Assembly: GCA_030609975.1 (NCBI GenBank)
Contig: JAUWSR010000079.1
Location: forward strand, 1-12,492
Direction: 5' to 3'
Length of the DNA stretch: 12,492 nucleotides
Source: Acidobacteriota bacterium
Lineage (GTDB): Bacteria; Acidobacteriota; Aminicenantia; Aminicenantales; Aminicenantaceae
Shown: piece after piece, positions 1-7,337 of the stretch
Numbering within the stretch: position 1 is the first letter of the stretch
Layout of the letters: each line of letters begins with the position of its first letter
Made by a program: the position numbers and the translations under genes
Notes under the pieces: model-generated
Databases searched by the model: none
Told to the model about the DNA's origin: nothing
The model's input: the letters and a program-made list of their open reading frames with translations, nothing else

Positions 1-2
1 AG

Positions 3-38
3 GATATTGCAGTACTGGCGGGAGGAGACATGGCATGA
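3..38 (+). CDS. 3' end of an upstream gene (partial)
   Basis: Reading from base 3, an open frame gives DIAVLAGGDMA and stops at TGA 36-38. That stop overlaps the start of the next gene as ATGA (35-38), a typical operon junction. Eleven residues are too few to name the product. The case for a real gene is only the open frame and the coupled junction, so the call is tentative. Confidence 0.4.
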   Translation, partial: DIAVLAGGDMA

Positions 39-1792
39 GAAAAGCTATATTGGGGATTGCCTGGATTTCTATGGTGTTGGGCCTTACCTGTCAGATCAAT
101 CCGGAAAAGGCGGCTGATGCTGTCGATATCTGCGCAGAGTACATCACCACTTGGAAAGATTATTATCCATCCCGGGCCTTTTCCCGAGGCTTTTTCTCCT
201 CGGTCTTTAAGTATGAAGATTACAGGCCGGAAAGGATTTTGGCCTGGATCGAGTTCAACCGGAATACCCAAGGGGAGCTGACGGCTCGCCTGAGCCGGGA
301 ACTGCCCTTGGATAACAGGATCAATGCCCGTCTGTTACAAACCCAGATACGAAAAGAATTGATGAGGTGGGAAATAGAAGAACCCCACAAAAACTCTTTG
401 GCATTTTATACAGGGCCTATCTCCCAAGCGGTTTTCCGATTGTGGCACTCGGACATCCTCACTCAGGCGGAAAAGATCGAGATTGTTCAGAAGCGTCTGG
501 GTGCTGTGAGAGATCTGTGTGCGGCCGCTATTCAGATGCTGGAGAATGGTAGCCCGGAGAGTACCCAGAGGAGCCTGAAGGGCTTGGAGCGGGCCCAAAG
601 ATACTACGCGGAAAGGCTGCCGAAGCAGGTCAGTCCTCTGCTGCCTCTGGATAGTCGGGAATCGTTTAACAACGAGTGCCGGGAGACAAGCCAGAGCATT
701 CAGGGCCTGGGTACATTTGTAAAAGAACAACTTTTGCCTAATCTCACGCTGTCAGACAGTGCCATCATGGGAAGAGAGCGGTATGCCCAACAGCTTGAGA
801 TCTATACCGACAGCGACCTAACCCCGGAAAAGCTGGAAGAAATTGCGCTCCAAGAGATTCAGGAAGTCAGAGGCTTGATGGCCCAGGCTTCACGTGAATA
901 CCTGCTGGAAGCCTATCCCGGACAGGACCCTCCCCCTGAGTTTGAAGTTCTGGTGAAAAAAGCCCTGGGAGCCATGGAAGAGCACCGTCCTCTCAAGGAG
1001 CTGGAATATCTGAAAGTGCTGCGGAGCTATGCGAAAGAAGCGGAGGATTTTGTAAGAGAGAAGGAGATCGCTACCATTCCAACCCACCAGACTCTCAGTA
1101 TCGAGCTGGCCCCTGAAAGTTCCGGTCCCATGGCACGGATCGGGTATGTCCGACCTGCTCCCCCCTTTCATCCCAATCCTTGGACGACGTGGTATCTGGC
1201 GAACATTCCTGATTCTTTCCCTGACCAAGAACGTGAGGATTTCTGGAGGTCGTTTAACTATCACTTTAAAAAATTTATCGTGATCCATGAGCTTTTTCCG
1301 GGTCATTACATTCAGAGCAAGATACTGCGTGAGAATCCGCATGCTGTCCGCATTCTTTTCCCCTATGGGCTTTATTCAGAGGGCTGGGCCACATTGTGCG
1401 AACGTGTAGCGCTGGACGCAGGCTGGGACGGTGGCAATAAGCTGACGATCCTGGCACAGCTGAGAAAAAGACTCGAGAATGCCAACCGAGCCTATACCAG
1501 TGTTCAATCGCACTGTAACGGCTGGGATGAAGCTCAAGTTCTGGATTTTTCGGTGAGCACCTCGCTGCTGGCACCCCAATTTGCAAAAAGTCTGTGGGGG
1601 CGGTTGATGAGCTCGCCGATGCAGATCACGTCCTATTTTTTAGGTAACCTGAAATTTGACGCAATTTACGAGGCTGAGCGTAAGCGGCTCGGTGAAGACT
1701 TTCGGATTAAGGATTTTATGGACACTATCCTGCGGGCCGGTCCTATTCCCCTGGATATGTTTCCCCAAGCTCTGGAGGAGAGTCTTCGCTAG
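35..1792 (+). CDS. DUF885-family exported protein, putative zinc metallopeptidase
   Basis: This 585-residue protein has the DUF885 signature. HELFPGH at residues 418-424 matches the family's HExxPGH zinc-site motif, and YSEGW at 447-451 supplies the conserved Glu (E449), probably the third ligand. The length is usual for the family. Members are generally regarded as peptidase-like, and substrates are mostly unknown. Residues 1-19 form a basic then hydrophobic export signal. A Cys at 19 sits where a lipoprotein cysteine would be, but LGLTC is a poor lipobox because Thr stands at -1, so lipidation is uncertain. The start at 35 is supported by GGAGGAG at 21-27, seven bases upstream. TRAP transporter genes follow 23 bases after the stop, which suggests the protein cuts an exported or periplasmic substrate whose product is imported. 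Family assignment is strong; activity is inferred. Confidence 0.9.
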   Translation: MRKAILGIAWISMVLGLTCQINPEKAADAVDICAEYITTWKDYYPSRAFSRGFFSSVFKYEDYRPERILAWIEFNRNTQGELTARLSRELPLDNRINARLLQTQIRKELMRWEIEEPHKNSLAFYTGPISQAVFRLWHSDILTQAEKIEIVQKRLGAVRDLCAAAIQMLENGSPESTQRSLKGLERAQRYYAERLPKQVSPLLPLDSRESFNNECRETSQSIQGLGTFVKEQLLPNLTLSDSAIMGRERYAQQLEIYTDSDLTPEKLEEIALQEIQEVRGLMAQASREYLLEAYPGQDPPPEFEVLVKKALGAMEEHRPLKELEYLKVLRSYAKEAEDFVREKEIATIPTHQTLSIELAPESSGPMARIGYVRPAPPFHPNPWTTWYLANIPDSFPDQEREDFWRSFNYHFKKFIVIHELFPGHYIQSKILRENPHAVRILFPYGLYSEGWATLCERVALDAGWDGGNKLTILAQLRKRLENANRAYTSVQSHCNGWDEAQVLDFSVSTSLLAPQFAKSLWGRLMSSPMQITSYFLGNLKFDAIYEAERKRLGEDFRIKDFMDTILRAGPIPLDMFPQALEESLR

Positions 1793-1815
1793 ACCCTGAA
1801 AGAGGGGCGTTGTTT

Positions 1816-2265
1816 ATGAAAGCCATCCGGAAGCTGACCGAAGCGGCCATCGTGGTCCTCTTTTGTGTGTTGATCGTTGCTGTATTTTTTCAAGTTGTTG
1901 CCAGGTATGTTTTTAACCAGCCACCTTCCTGGAGTGAGGAGCTGGCGCGGTACTGCCAGGTCTGGATCATCATCCTGGCCTCGTCTATCTGCCTGCGCAA
2001 GGGGAGTCATCTTGCAGTTGACTATCTCAGCCGTAGCTTCAGTCCAAGTCTCCACCGGCGACTTCAAGGCGGCCTTTATGTTTTGATAGGGTTGTATGTC
2101 ACTGTTGTTACGATCTTTGGAGTGCGGTTGATGCTGGTAGGGCATTTTCAAGTATCTCCTGCGTTGCAGATCAATATGTCGTGGGTATATCTGATCTTTC
2201 CCGTGGGAGGGGCTTTGATGATCCTGGAGGCTTCCATAAAAGCCTGGAATTATCTCTTTAAATAA
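1816..2265 (+). CDS. dctQ: TRAP transporter small permease (DctQ-type)
   Basis: This 149-residue inner-membrane protein has four hydrophobic segments, at about residues 10-30, 45-62, 85-107 and 122-142. It carries DctQ hallmarks: QVVARYVFN followed by a Trp/Glu-rich turn (WSEELARY, 39-46), the SHLAVDYL segment (64-71) and the C-terminal INMSWVYLIFPVG stretch. In TRAP systems this subunit associates with the large permease to drive sodium- or proton-coupled uptake of a ligand delivered by the periplasmic binding protein. I chose the ATG at 1816 rather than the TTG two codons earlier because GAGGGG at 1802-1807 lies eight bases before it. The next gene begins two bases after this stop. Substrate specificity does not reside in this subunit. 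Confidence 0.95.
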   Translation: MKAIRKLTEAAIVVLFCVLIVAVFFQVVARYVFNQPPSWSEELARYCQVWIIILASSICLRKGSHLAVDYLSRSFSPSLHRRLQGGLYVLIGLYVTVVTIFGVRLMLVGHFQVSPALQINMSWVYLIFPVGGALMILEASIKAWNYLFK

Positions 2266-2267
2266 CT

Positions 2268-3548
2268 ATGCTGGTCTTGTTTATCACCCTAGCGTTCTTA
2301 TTCATCTTGGGGATGCCTATCGCCTTTGCCCTTGGCTTGGGATCGCTGGCAGCTCTGTGGGTGGACTCATCTCTGCCCCTGGTTTTGGTTCCCCAACGGA
2401 TGTTTACAGCCTTGGATTCATGGCCCATCATGGCGATTCCATTGTTCATGCTGGCCGGGGCCTTGATGGACAAGGGGGGGATCTCGCGCCGGATCGTAGA
2501 TTTCTCTGCGGCGTGTTTTGGATTCATCCGCGGGAGTTTGGGGATGGTGACCGTCCTGGCCTCCATGGTGTTTGCGGGCATTTCCGGATCCTCCACAGCG
2601 GACACGGCAGCGGTCGGATCCATTCTGCTTCCGGCCATGCGCAAAAAGGGCTATGACATGCGGTTTGCTACGGTCCTGCAGGCGGCGGCTGGCGCTATTG
2701 GTCCTATCATCCCTCCCAGTATCCTCATGATCGTGATCGGCTATGTTACCGACACCTCGATCGCGCGCCTGTTCTTAGCCGGCATCATCCCTGGATTTCT
2801 GATCGGTCTGGTCTTGATGTTCGTTTCCTATCTGCATGCCATCCGAGGAGGCCAGGCCTACCTTTCTTCCACTCGCTTCAGCCTGCGTGAGGTGTTGGTC
2901 ACGGGGAAAAACGCACTTCCTGGATTGGGGCTTCCTTTTATCATTGTGTTCGGTATCCTGGGTGGTATTTTTACCGCGACCGAGGCCGCGGCCGTAGCCG
3001 TGGTGTATGGTTTGTTGGTGGGTCTTTTTCTTTACCGGGAGATCCGCCTCCGTGACCTGCCCAAGATTCTTATTCAGGCGGCGGAGGTGTCGTGTGTGGT
3101 TATGTTCATCGCGGCCACCGCCATGCTTTTTGCCTGGATGATCTCTGTGAAACAGCTGCCGGTGACGCTGGGGGACTTCCTGGAAACACAAGTGGCGAGC
3201 AGGACGATGTTTCTGATCGTGCTCAATCTTGCGCTGCTGTTGATCGGCATGTTTATGGAAAGTTTTTCCGCGGTGATCGTTTTTTTGCCTATCCTGTTTC
3301 CCATCGCAGTCCGTTTTGGCATCGACCCTGTGCATTTCGGGATCATCGCAACCGTTAATCTGGCCATAGGCTACATCACGCCTCCCTATGGTGCCACCCT
3401 TTTTGTAGCTTGCAGTCTTTCTGGAAAGAGCATGCGGGAGGTGACTCCCAAGGTAATCCCCCTCATCCTGGCGATGCTGGCCGTACTTTTGATCGTCACT
3501 TACATCCCGGAGTCCTTCCTTTGGGTTCCAGGTCTTATGGGAAAATGA
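2268..3548 (+). CDS. dctM: TRAP transporter large permease (DctM-type)
   Basis: This 426-residue, very hydrophobic protein has about a dozen membrane segments and a duplicated-half architecture typical of DctM. Family motifs include MPIAFALGLG near the N-terminus (16-25), FAGISGSSTADTAAVGS (102-118), GPIIPPS (145-151) and, in the second half, GYITPPYGATLF. It is the transport subunit, carrying the substrate and coupling ions across the inner membrane. The ATG lies two bases after the dctQ stop and has no recognisable Shine-Dalgarno sequence, so translation is probably coupled to dctQ. The length and N-terminus match the family, so no other start is needed. Its stop overlaps the binding-protein start as ATGA at 3545-3548, fixing the order dctQ-dctM-dctP. 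Confidence 0.96.
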   Translation: MLVLFITLAFLFILGMPIAFALGLGSLAALWVDSSLPLVLVPQRMFTALDSWPIMAIPLFMLAGALMDKGGISRRIVDFSAACFGFIRGSLGMVTVLASMVFAGISGSSTADTAAVGSILLPAMRKKGYDMRFATVLQAAAGAIGPIIPPSILMIVIGYVTDTSIARLFLAGIIPGFLIGLVLMFVSYLHAIRGGQAYLSSTRFSLREVLVTGKNALPGLGLPFIIVFGILGGIFTATEAAAVAVVYGLLVGLFLYREIRLRDLPKILIQAAEVSCVVMFIAATAMLFAWMISVKQLPVTLGDFLETQVASRTMFLIVLNLALLLIGMFMESFSAVIVFLPILFPIAVRFGIDPVHFGIIATVNLAIGYITPPYGATLFVACSLSGKSMREVTPKVIPLILAMLAVLLIVTYIPESFLWVPGLMGK

Positions 3549-4531
3549 AAAAATACCTGCTGCTCTTGATTATAGTTCTTGGTTTGAGGTGTGGCGGAGG
3601 TGAGAGAGGCTATGTGATCAAGGTCAGCCTCCCGCAAAATCCTGAAGAACCTCAGATCAAAGCGGTGGAACTCTTTAAGCAGATCGTCGAAGAAAGGACA
3701 GCCGGCGGGGTTAGGGTTCAGATCTATCCCAATAATCAATTGGGAAACCAGAGGGATGTCACGGAAGGGATTCAACTGGGAACCATCGAGATGAGCAATG
3801 TCGCTAGTGTCATGGCCAATTTCGTTCCGGAGGTGAACATTTTTGAGCTGCCTTTTCTTTTTGAGAACCGCGAGCATTTTTATGCAGTCCTGGACTCCGA
3901 GATCGGGGAATCTCTCCGGACCAGTTTTGCCAGCAGGGGCTTTCATTTTTTTGGTTGTTTTGATGCCGGCGTCCGGCACATCATGACCGTGGATAAACCG
4001 CTGCACACAGCGGCAGATCTGATGGGACTTAAGATCAGGACCATGGAAAATCCTCTTCATCTGGCAGCCTTCAAGGCCTTCGGAGCCAACCCTCTGCCCA
4101 TGGCGTATGGAGAGTTGTACACGGCGCTGGAACAAAAAGTCATCGATGGGGCGGAAGCGGCCAATACCAATTATTTCTCCAAAAAGTTTTACGAGCCCGC
4201 TCCCTATTGGGCCCAGGTTGGCTGGATCCATCTGGTGGAGTATGTCGTCATGAGCCGTTTTTTCTACGAGCGGCTCCCTGAAGAGTACCGCAAGATTATC
4301 GATGAAGCGGCCCAGCAGATGATCGCCCAGGAACGGGTGGGGTACAGAACAGCTGACGAAGAAACCCTGCAAAAGCTGGTTGATGCAGGAGTACATCTGA
4401 CTTTCCCCGATAAAGATAGGTTTCTGGAGGTATCACAGGACGTGTATAAAGATTGGGCTGAGAAAGTGGGTGGGATGGAATTGATCGAGCGGATCCGGCG
4501 TTTTGATTACTCCTCCCGGATCAAAGAGTGA
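3545..4531 (+). CDS. dctP: TRAP transporter solute-binding protein (DctP-type)
   Basis: This 328-residue extracytoplasmic binding protein belongs to the DctP family. LKIRTMENP (162-170) contains the Arg (R165) at the position that binds the ligand carboxylate in characterised DctP proteins. The family block GANPLPMAYGELYTALE (180-196) and DGAEAANTNYFSKKFYE follow. It should capture a carboxylated small molecule and hand it to DctQM. The N-terminus is a short Lys-Lys/Leu-rich signal with a Cys at 16. LGLRC is not a canonical lipobox (Arg at -1), so the protein may be either periplasmic or an atypical lipoprotein. An in-frame start also exists 135 bases upstream, but it would run through dctM in another frame; the ATG at 3545 gives the proper signal sequence and the ATGA overlap. 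The ligand cannot be determined from sequence alone. Confidence 0.95.
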   Translation: MKKYLLLLIIVLGLRCGGGERGYVIKVSLPQNPEEPQIKAVELFKQIVEERTAGGVRVQIYPNNQLGNQRDVTEGIQLGTIEMSNVASVMANFVPEVNIFELPFLFENREHFYAVLDSEIGESLRTSFASRGFHFFGCFDAGVRHIMTVDKPLHTAADLMGLKIRTMENPLHLAAFKAFGANPLPMAYGELYTALEQKVIDGAEAANTNYFSKKFYEPAPYWAQVGWIHLVEYVVMSRFFYERLPEEYRKIIDEAAQQMIAQERVGYRTADEETLQKLVDAGVHLTFPDKDRFLEVSQDVYKDWAEKVGGMELIERIRRFDYSSRIKE

Positions 4532-4535
4532 GGCC

Positions 4536-5564
4536 ATGGAGTTTCGTAACTTAGGTAGGACCGGCATCAAGGTCTCACCGCTGTGTCTTGGGACCGCTAA
4601 TTTTGCCGATCCCACGCCAGAGGATGAAGCCTTTCAGATCCTGGAGCGAGCGACGGAGGCCGGGATCAACCTTATCGACACCGCAAATTCCTATGCGGGG
4701 GGTAAAAGCGAGTCTTTTATCGGCAATTGGCTGTCGGAAAGCGGCAAGCGGGACCAGGTGATCTTGGTCAGCAAAGTCCATTATCCTTTGGGAGCGGGAC
4801 CGAATGACCGCGGCAACTCTCGACTCCACATCCTCCGAGCCTGTGAGGATTCCTTGCGCAGACTTAAGACCGACTGGATCGATATATACCTCATGCACCG
4901 TCCTTCTCCGGACTTGGCTGTAGAGGAAACGCTGGGAGCTTTGGACAATCTGGTGCGCCAGGGGAAGGTGCGCTATGCCGGCTGTTCCACTCATCCCGCT
5001 TGGCAAGTGATGGAGGCCCTGATGGTGAGCGAGACCAGGGGGCTGGTGCGCTATATACTCGAACAACCACCCTACAATCTTCTGGACCGCCGCATCGAGA
5101 ATGAACTCGTGCCAATTTGCCAGAAATATGGATTTGGTGTGGTTGCCTGGTCGCCTTTAGCTATGGGTGTCCTGTCCGGTCGGTATGTAACGGCCTCTGA
5201 CTATCCCCAGGAATCCAGGGCCGCTCTTCGGGGGGGGATCTATGCAGAGCGAGTGACGGCCCGCGGGATCGAAGTGGGGAAGCGGTTTTGTCGTCTGGCC
5301 CAAGAATTTAATTTCCAAGCGAAACAGCTGGCCGTTCTGTGGGTTAAAGATCAGCCTGGGATCACGGCGCCTTTGTTAGGGCCTCGCACCCTGGAGCAGC
5401 TCGATGACTTCTTGCCGGTAGCTGAGATGAGCCTCAGTCATGAACTGAGGGAAGCGTGTGATGTACTGGTTCCTCCCGGGAGTGCCGTCGCGGATTTCCA
5501 CAATTCCGCGGCCTGGATGAAAATGAAAATTGGGGACGGTCCTATTTATTCCCTAAATAAATAG
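4536..5564 (+). CDS. Aldo/keto reductase family oxidoreductase
   Basis: This 342-residue cytoplasmic protein is predicted to reduce a carbonyl group with NAD(P)H. The catalytic tetrad is visible: D48 and Y53 in IDTANSYAGG, K80 in VSKVHY and H121 in LMHRP. The opening FRNLGRTGIKVSPLCLGT and the C-terminal cofactor segment GPRTLEQLDDFL are typical of the family's bacterial TIM-barrel members of the YajO/L-glyceraldehyde-3-phosphate reductase type. I chose the ATG at 4536, four bases after the dctP stop, because family proteins begin at MEFRNLG; the in-frame TTG at 4503 would overlap dctP by 29 bases. The last ten residues, GDGPIYSLNK, and the TAG stop are encoded by the palindrome at 5532-5574, so they look like an added tail beyond the usual end near WMKMKI. 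Position in the operon suggests it acts on the imported compound; the substrate is unknown. Confidence 0.93.
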   Translation: MEFRNLGRTGIKVSPLCLGTANFADPTPEDEAFQILERATEAGINLIDTANSYAGGKSESFIGNWLSESGKRDQVILVSKVHYPLGAGPNDRGNSRLHILRACEDSLRRLKTDWIDIYLMHRPSPDLAVEETLGALDNLVRQGKVRYAGCSTHPAWQVMEALMVSETRGLVRYILEQPPYNLLDRRIENELVPICQKYGFGVVAWSPLAMGVLSGRYVTASDYPQESRAALRGGIYAERVTARGIEVGKRFCRLAQEFNFQAKQLAVLWVKDQPGITAPLLGPRTLEQLDDFLPVAEMSLSHELREACDVLVPPGSAVADFHNSAAWMKMKIGDGPIYSLNK

Positions 5565-5579
5565 GACCGTCCCCTTTTT
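5532..5579 (+). terminator. Perfect 19-bp hairpin with T-run, overlapping a gene end
   Basis: The left arm at 5532-5550 (ggggacggtcctatttatt) pairs without mismatch with 5556-5574 around a five-base loop (5551-5555). Five T residues follow at 5575-5579. This is the form of an intrinsic terminator for the operon above, and a TATAAT box lies a few tens of bases downstream. The opposite strand has a weaker T-rich tail, so it may act in both directions. The stem is long for a terminator and includes the last ten codons and stop of the reductase, so it may also be a copy of a dispersed palindromic repeat. Confidence 0.85.
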
Positions 5580-5611
5580 CTTGGATGTAACTTTTTCCTG
5601 GAATCTGGCAT

Positions 5612-5617
5612 TATAAT
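5612..5617 (+). promoter_or_regulatory. Probable -10 box for the tonB-like/relA operon
   Basis: A perfect TATAAT stands 17 bases before the TonB-like start codon, directly after the terminator hairpin. No good -35 box lies at 16-18 bases (AACTTT is the 17-base option), so the promoter may be weak or activator-dependent. A start about seven bases downstream would give a very short leader that still keeps GGGGA at 5626-5630, the likely ribosome binding site. Confidence 0.45.
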
Positions 5618-5634
5618 AGTATGTTGGGGAATTT

Positions 5635-6531
5635 ATGCTGAAATCTTATCTGGATGACCAATCCGTCTTGCAGGAGTCGCAAGACCTGCGTCGTAGAGGG
5701 CTGAGTTTTTTTATCTCTGTCCTGGCGCATGCAGGATTCTTCCTGGGGGTGGTCCTTATTTATGAACCTATAAAGATCCATCTTTATCAAGATGTTCGCG
5801 ATGTGATTATTACTTCTCCCGATGAAATATTTTTTCCTGACTATAGGGAGTATGTCGGTGCAGATGCGCCTTTACCCGGCGAGGTGTCTGAAACCAGAGA
5901 GTATCTTCCTGAAGGATCGAGACCTCCCACTCATGCAGCGGGCGAAAGCCCATCAAAAGCTCGCAGTGCTGAGGAGCGAGAGCCTGTGTTTTCTCCCCAG
6001 TTTCAACTCCGCCCGCCTCAATCGGAAAGCCTTAAACTGTCTTCGGGATATGAGCTGGAGTTGTCTCTGCAGGAGGAACCACGTGTTCCGTTCTCATCTC
6101 AGACGAGGGCGCATGAGACCGAGGTAGAGGCAGATGTCAGTGGCTTTGTGAGCTCCGATCTTTCCGGTGGCCAACTCTCCAGTTATTCCGGTTCCCGGGG
6201 GCCGGGAGGTCGATCTTGGCTGCAGGCGCAGTTGGATCAGCTCAAAGAGGAAACAGATCTTTCGCCTTGGGCTGAGGAAGTCGTCGCCATTGTTTTGGGC
6301 AATTGGACGGTTCCTCCCTCCGGACAGTACACGTTGATCGGTCGCGTCGAGATCGCCGCATTTATCCAGAAAGACGGGACGGTTTCCCGAAGTGAGATCC
6401 GAGTTTCCTCACAGAACTCCTTGATCGACCAGACCGCTCTTAAGGCCGTGGAGACGAGCTCTCTTCCGGGATTACCTGAGGCGTACCCTCGGGACTTGGT
6501 TCAAATCAAGCTTGTGTTTGCTCTCCAATGA
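5635..6531 (+). CDS. TonB-family energy transducer-like protein
   Basis: This 298-residue protein has TonB/TolA architecture: a short basic N-terminus, one membrane anchor (about 23-43), a long hydrophilic periplasmic linker (about 60-215) and a C-terminal TonB domain (about 222-298). The anchor contains SVLAH (28-32), the Ser-x-x-x-His spacing by which TonB and TolA contact the ExbB/ExbD or TolQ/TolR motor. The end reads IGRVEIAAFIQKDGTVSRSEI, then a Leu-Ile-Asp-x-x-Ala-Leu-Lys-Ala-Val helix, as in TonB C-terminal domains. The linker is acidic and Ser-rich rather than built of the classical Pro-Glu/Pro-Lys repeats. It should transmit proton-motive energy to an outer-membrane transporter or envelope complex; no motor genes or receptor lie in this window. 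The ATG at 5635 is preceded by GGGGA at 5626-5630. Its stop overlaps the next start as ATGA. Confidence 0.82.
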   Translation: MLKSYLDDQSVLQESQDLRRRGLSFFISVLAHAGFFLGVVLIYEPIKIHLYQDVRDVIITSPDEIFFPDYREYVGADAPLPGEVSETREYLPEGSRPPTHAAGESPSKARSAEEREPVFSPQFQLRPPQSESLKLSSGYELELSLQEEPRVPFSSQTRAHETEVEADVSGFVSSDLSGGQLSSYSGSRGPGGRSWLQAQLDQLKEETDLSPWAEEVVAIVLGNWTVPPSGQYTLIGRVEIAAFIQKDGTVSRSEIRVSSQNSLIDQTALKAVETSSLPGLPEAYPRDLVQIKLVFALQ

Positions 6532-7295
6532 ACAAGTCAGTTGCTGCTGTACTCCTTTTCCTGATAGGAGCCGTATGGGCGCTGGGCTTACAGGAAAAAA
6601 CTTCATTGGTCTTCAATGTCGGCCTGGTCTCCGGCCAAGGTGGCCAAAGACCTCACGCTCCCAACGAACTCAACTTGGGTGCGGAAATCCTCAAAGAGGC
6701 GAACTACAAGTTATTCCATAAGGACGAAGTGATCGGAGCAGGACTCTTGCGCGCGGGTTTTAACGTCATCCCTCTCGAGACTCGACATTGGTTCGAGCGG
6801 TCGGAGGAGCTCAGCTTTATACTTGAGCTCAAATCCGGCCGTCAGTTGGAACAGATCCCTTTTTCCATTCAGGTCGAACTCGATTCGGAAGATTCTCCGC
6901 CTGAGTCAGAGACAGACAAAGGTGTGATTCAGCCCAAGGAATATTCCCTCACGCTTTTCCTCAACGAACAACAACTTGCATCCCGTACCAAGTCGACTGA
7001 ATTGATTATGTCGATGGATTTTAACATTCCCATCATGCCCCGGAATTACGATCCTAATGATCCCACCTCCCACCGGGATCCGCTGGCTAATTCTTTTTCC
7101 ATCTTGGACGCCGTGGGATTGGCCTATTATCTGGCTCGCGAAGCCCTCAGCAAAGATGAGGGAAAAAAGCCGGCTTTACTTCTAAGCATCCAAAAACAGA
7201 TGACGATCACTTATATGCGCACCTCTGTGCGCAACGGAGAACGAGAGGTCAGCGCAACGCTTACCTTCAGAACAAAAGACAACGATATTTTGTGA
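6528..7295 (+). CDS. Exported protein of unknown function
   Basis: I do not recognise this 255-residue protein. Residues 1-18 form a signal peptide (MNKS, a hydrophobic core, then VWA) with a likely signal peptidase I cleavage after A18. The mature part alternates hydrophobic and charged residues as in beta-rich periplasmic proteins, with an acidic, Pro/Glu/Asp-rich stretch near 122-135. A Pro/Asn/Asp-rich segment near 170-185 precedes a predicted helix at 193-211. No cysteine or catalytic motif stands out. The start overlaps the TonB-like stop (ATGA 6528-6531), so the two are translationally coupled, and a partner role in the same envelope process is a reasonable guess. The relA-like gene follows after 42 bases. 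Confidence 0.75.
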   Translation: MNKSVAAVLLFLIGAVWALGLQEKTSLVFNVGLVSGQGGQRPHAPNELNLGAEILKEANYKLFHKDEVIGAGLLRAGFNVIPLETRHWFERSEELSFILELKSGRQLEQIPFSIQVELDSEDSPPESETDKGVIQPKEYSLTLFLNEQQLASRTKSTELIMSMDFNIPIMPRNYDPNDPTSHRDPLANSFSILDAVGLAYYLAREALSKDEGKKPALLLSIQKQMTITYMRTSVRNGEREVSATLTFRTKDNDIL

Positions 7296-7337
7296 CAGCG
7301 AAGATTGAGAGAAGCGCGCATTTTGCATTAGGCCGGC

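Noticed and set aside
2775..3335. Long minus-strand open frame opposite dctM
   Set aside because: Its product is rich in His, Gln, Asp and Lys with no domain, as expected from the complement of a hydrophobic membrane protein gene.
3410..3544. N-terminal extension of the TRAP binding protein into dctM
   Set aside because: It reads dctM in the wrong frame and would bury the signal peptide; the ATGA-coupled ATG at 3545 fits the family.
4503..4535. Eleven-codon upstream extension of the aldo/keto reductase from a TTG
   Set aside because: It overlaps dctP, has no good ribosome binding site, and family proteins begin at MEFRNLG.
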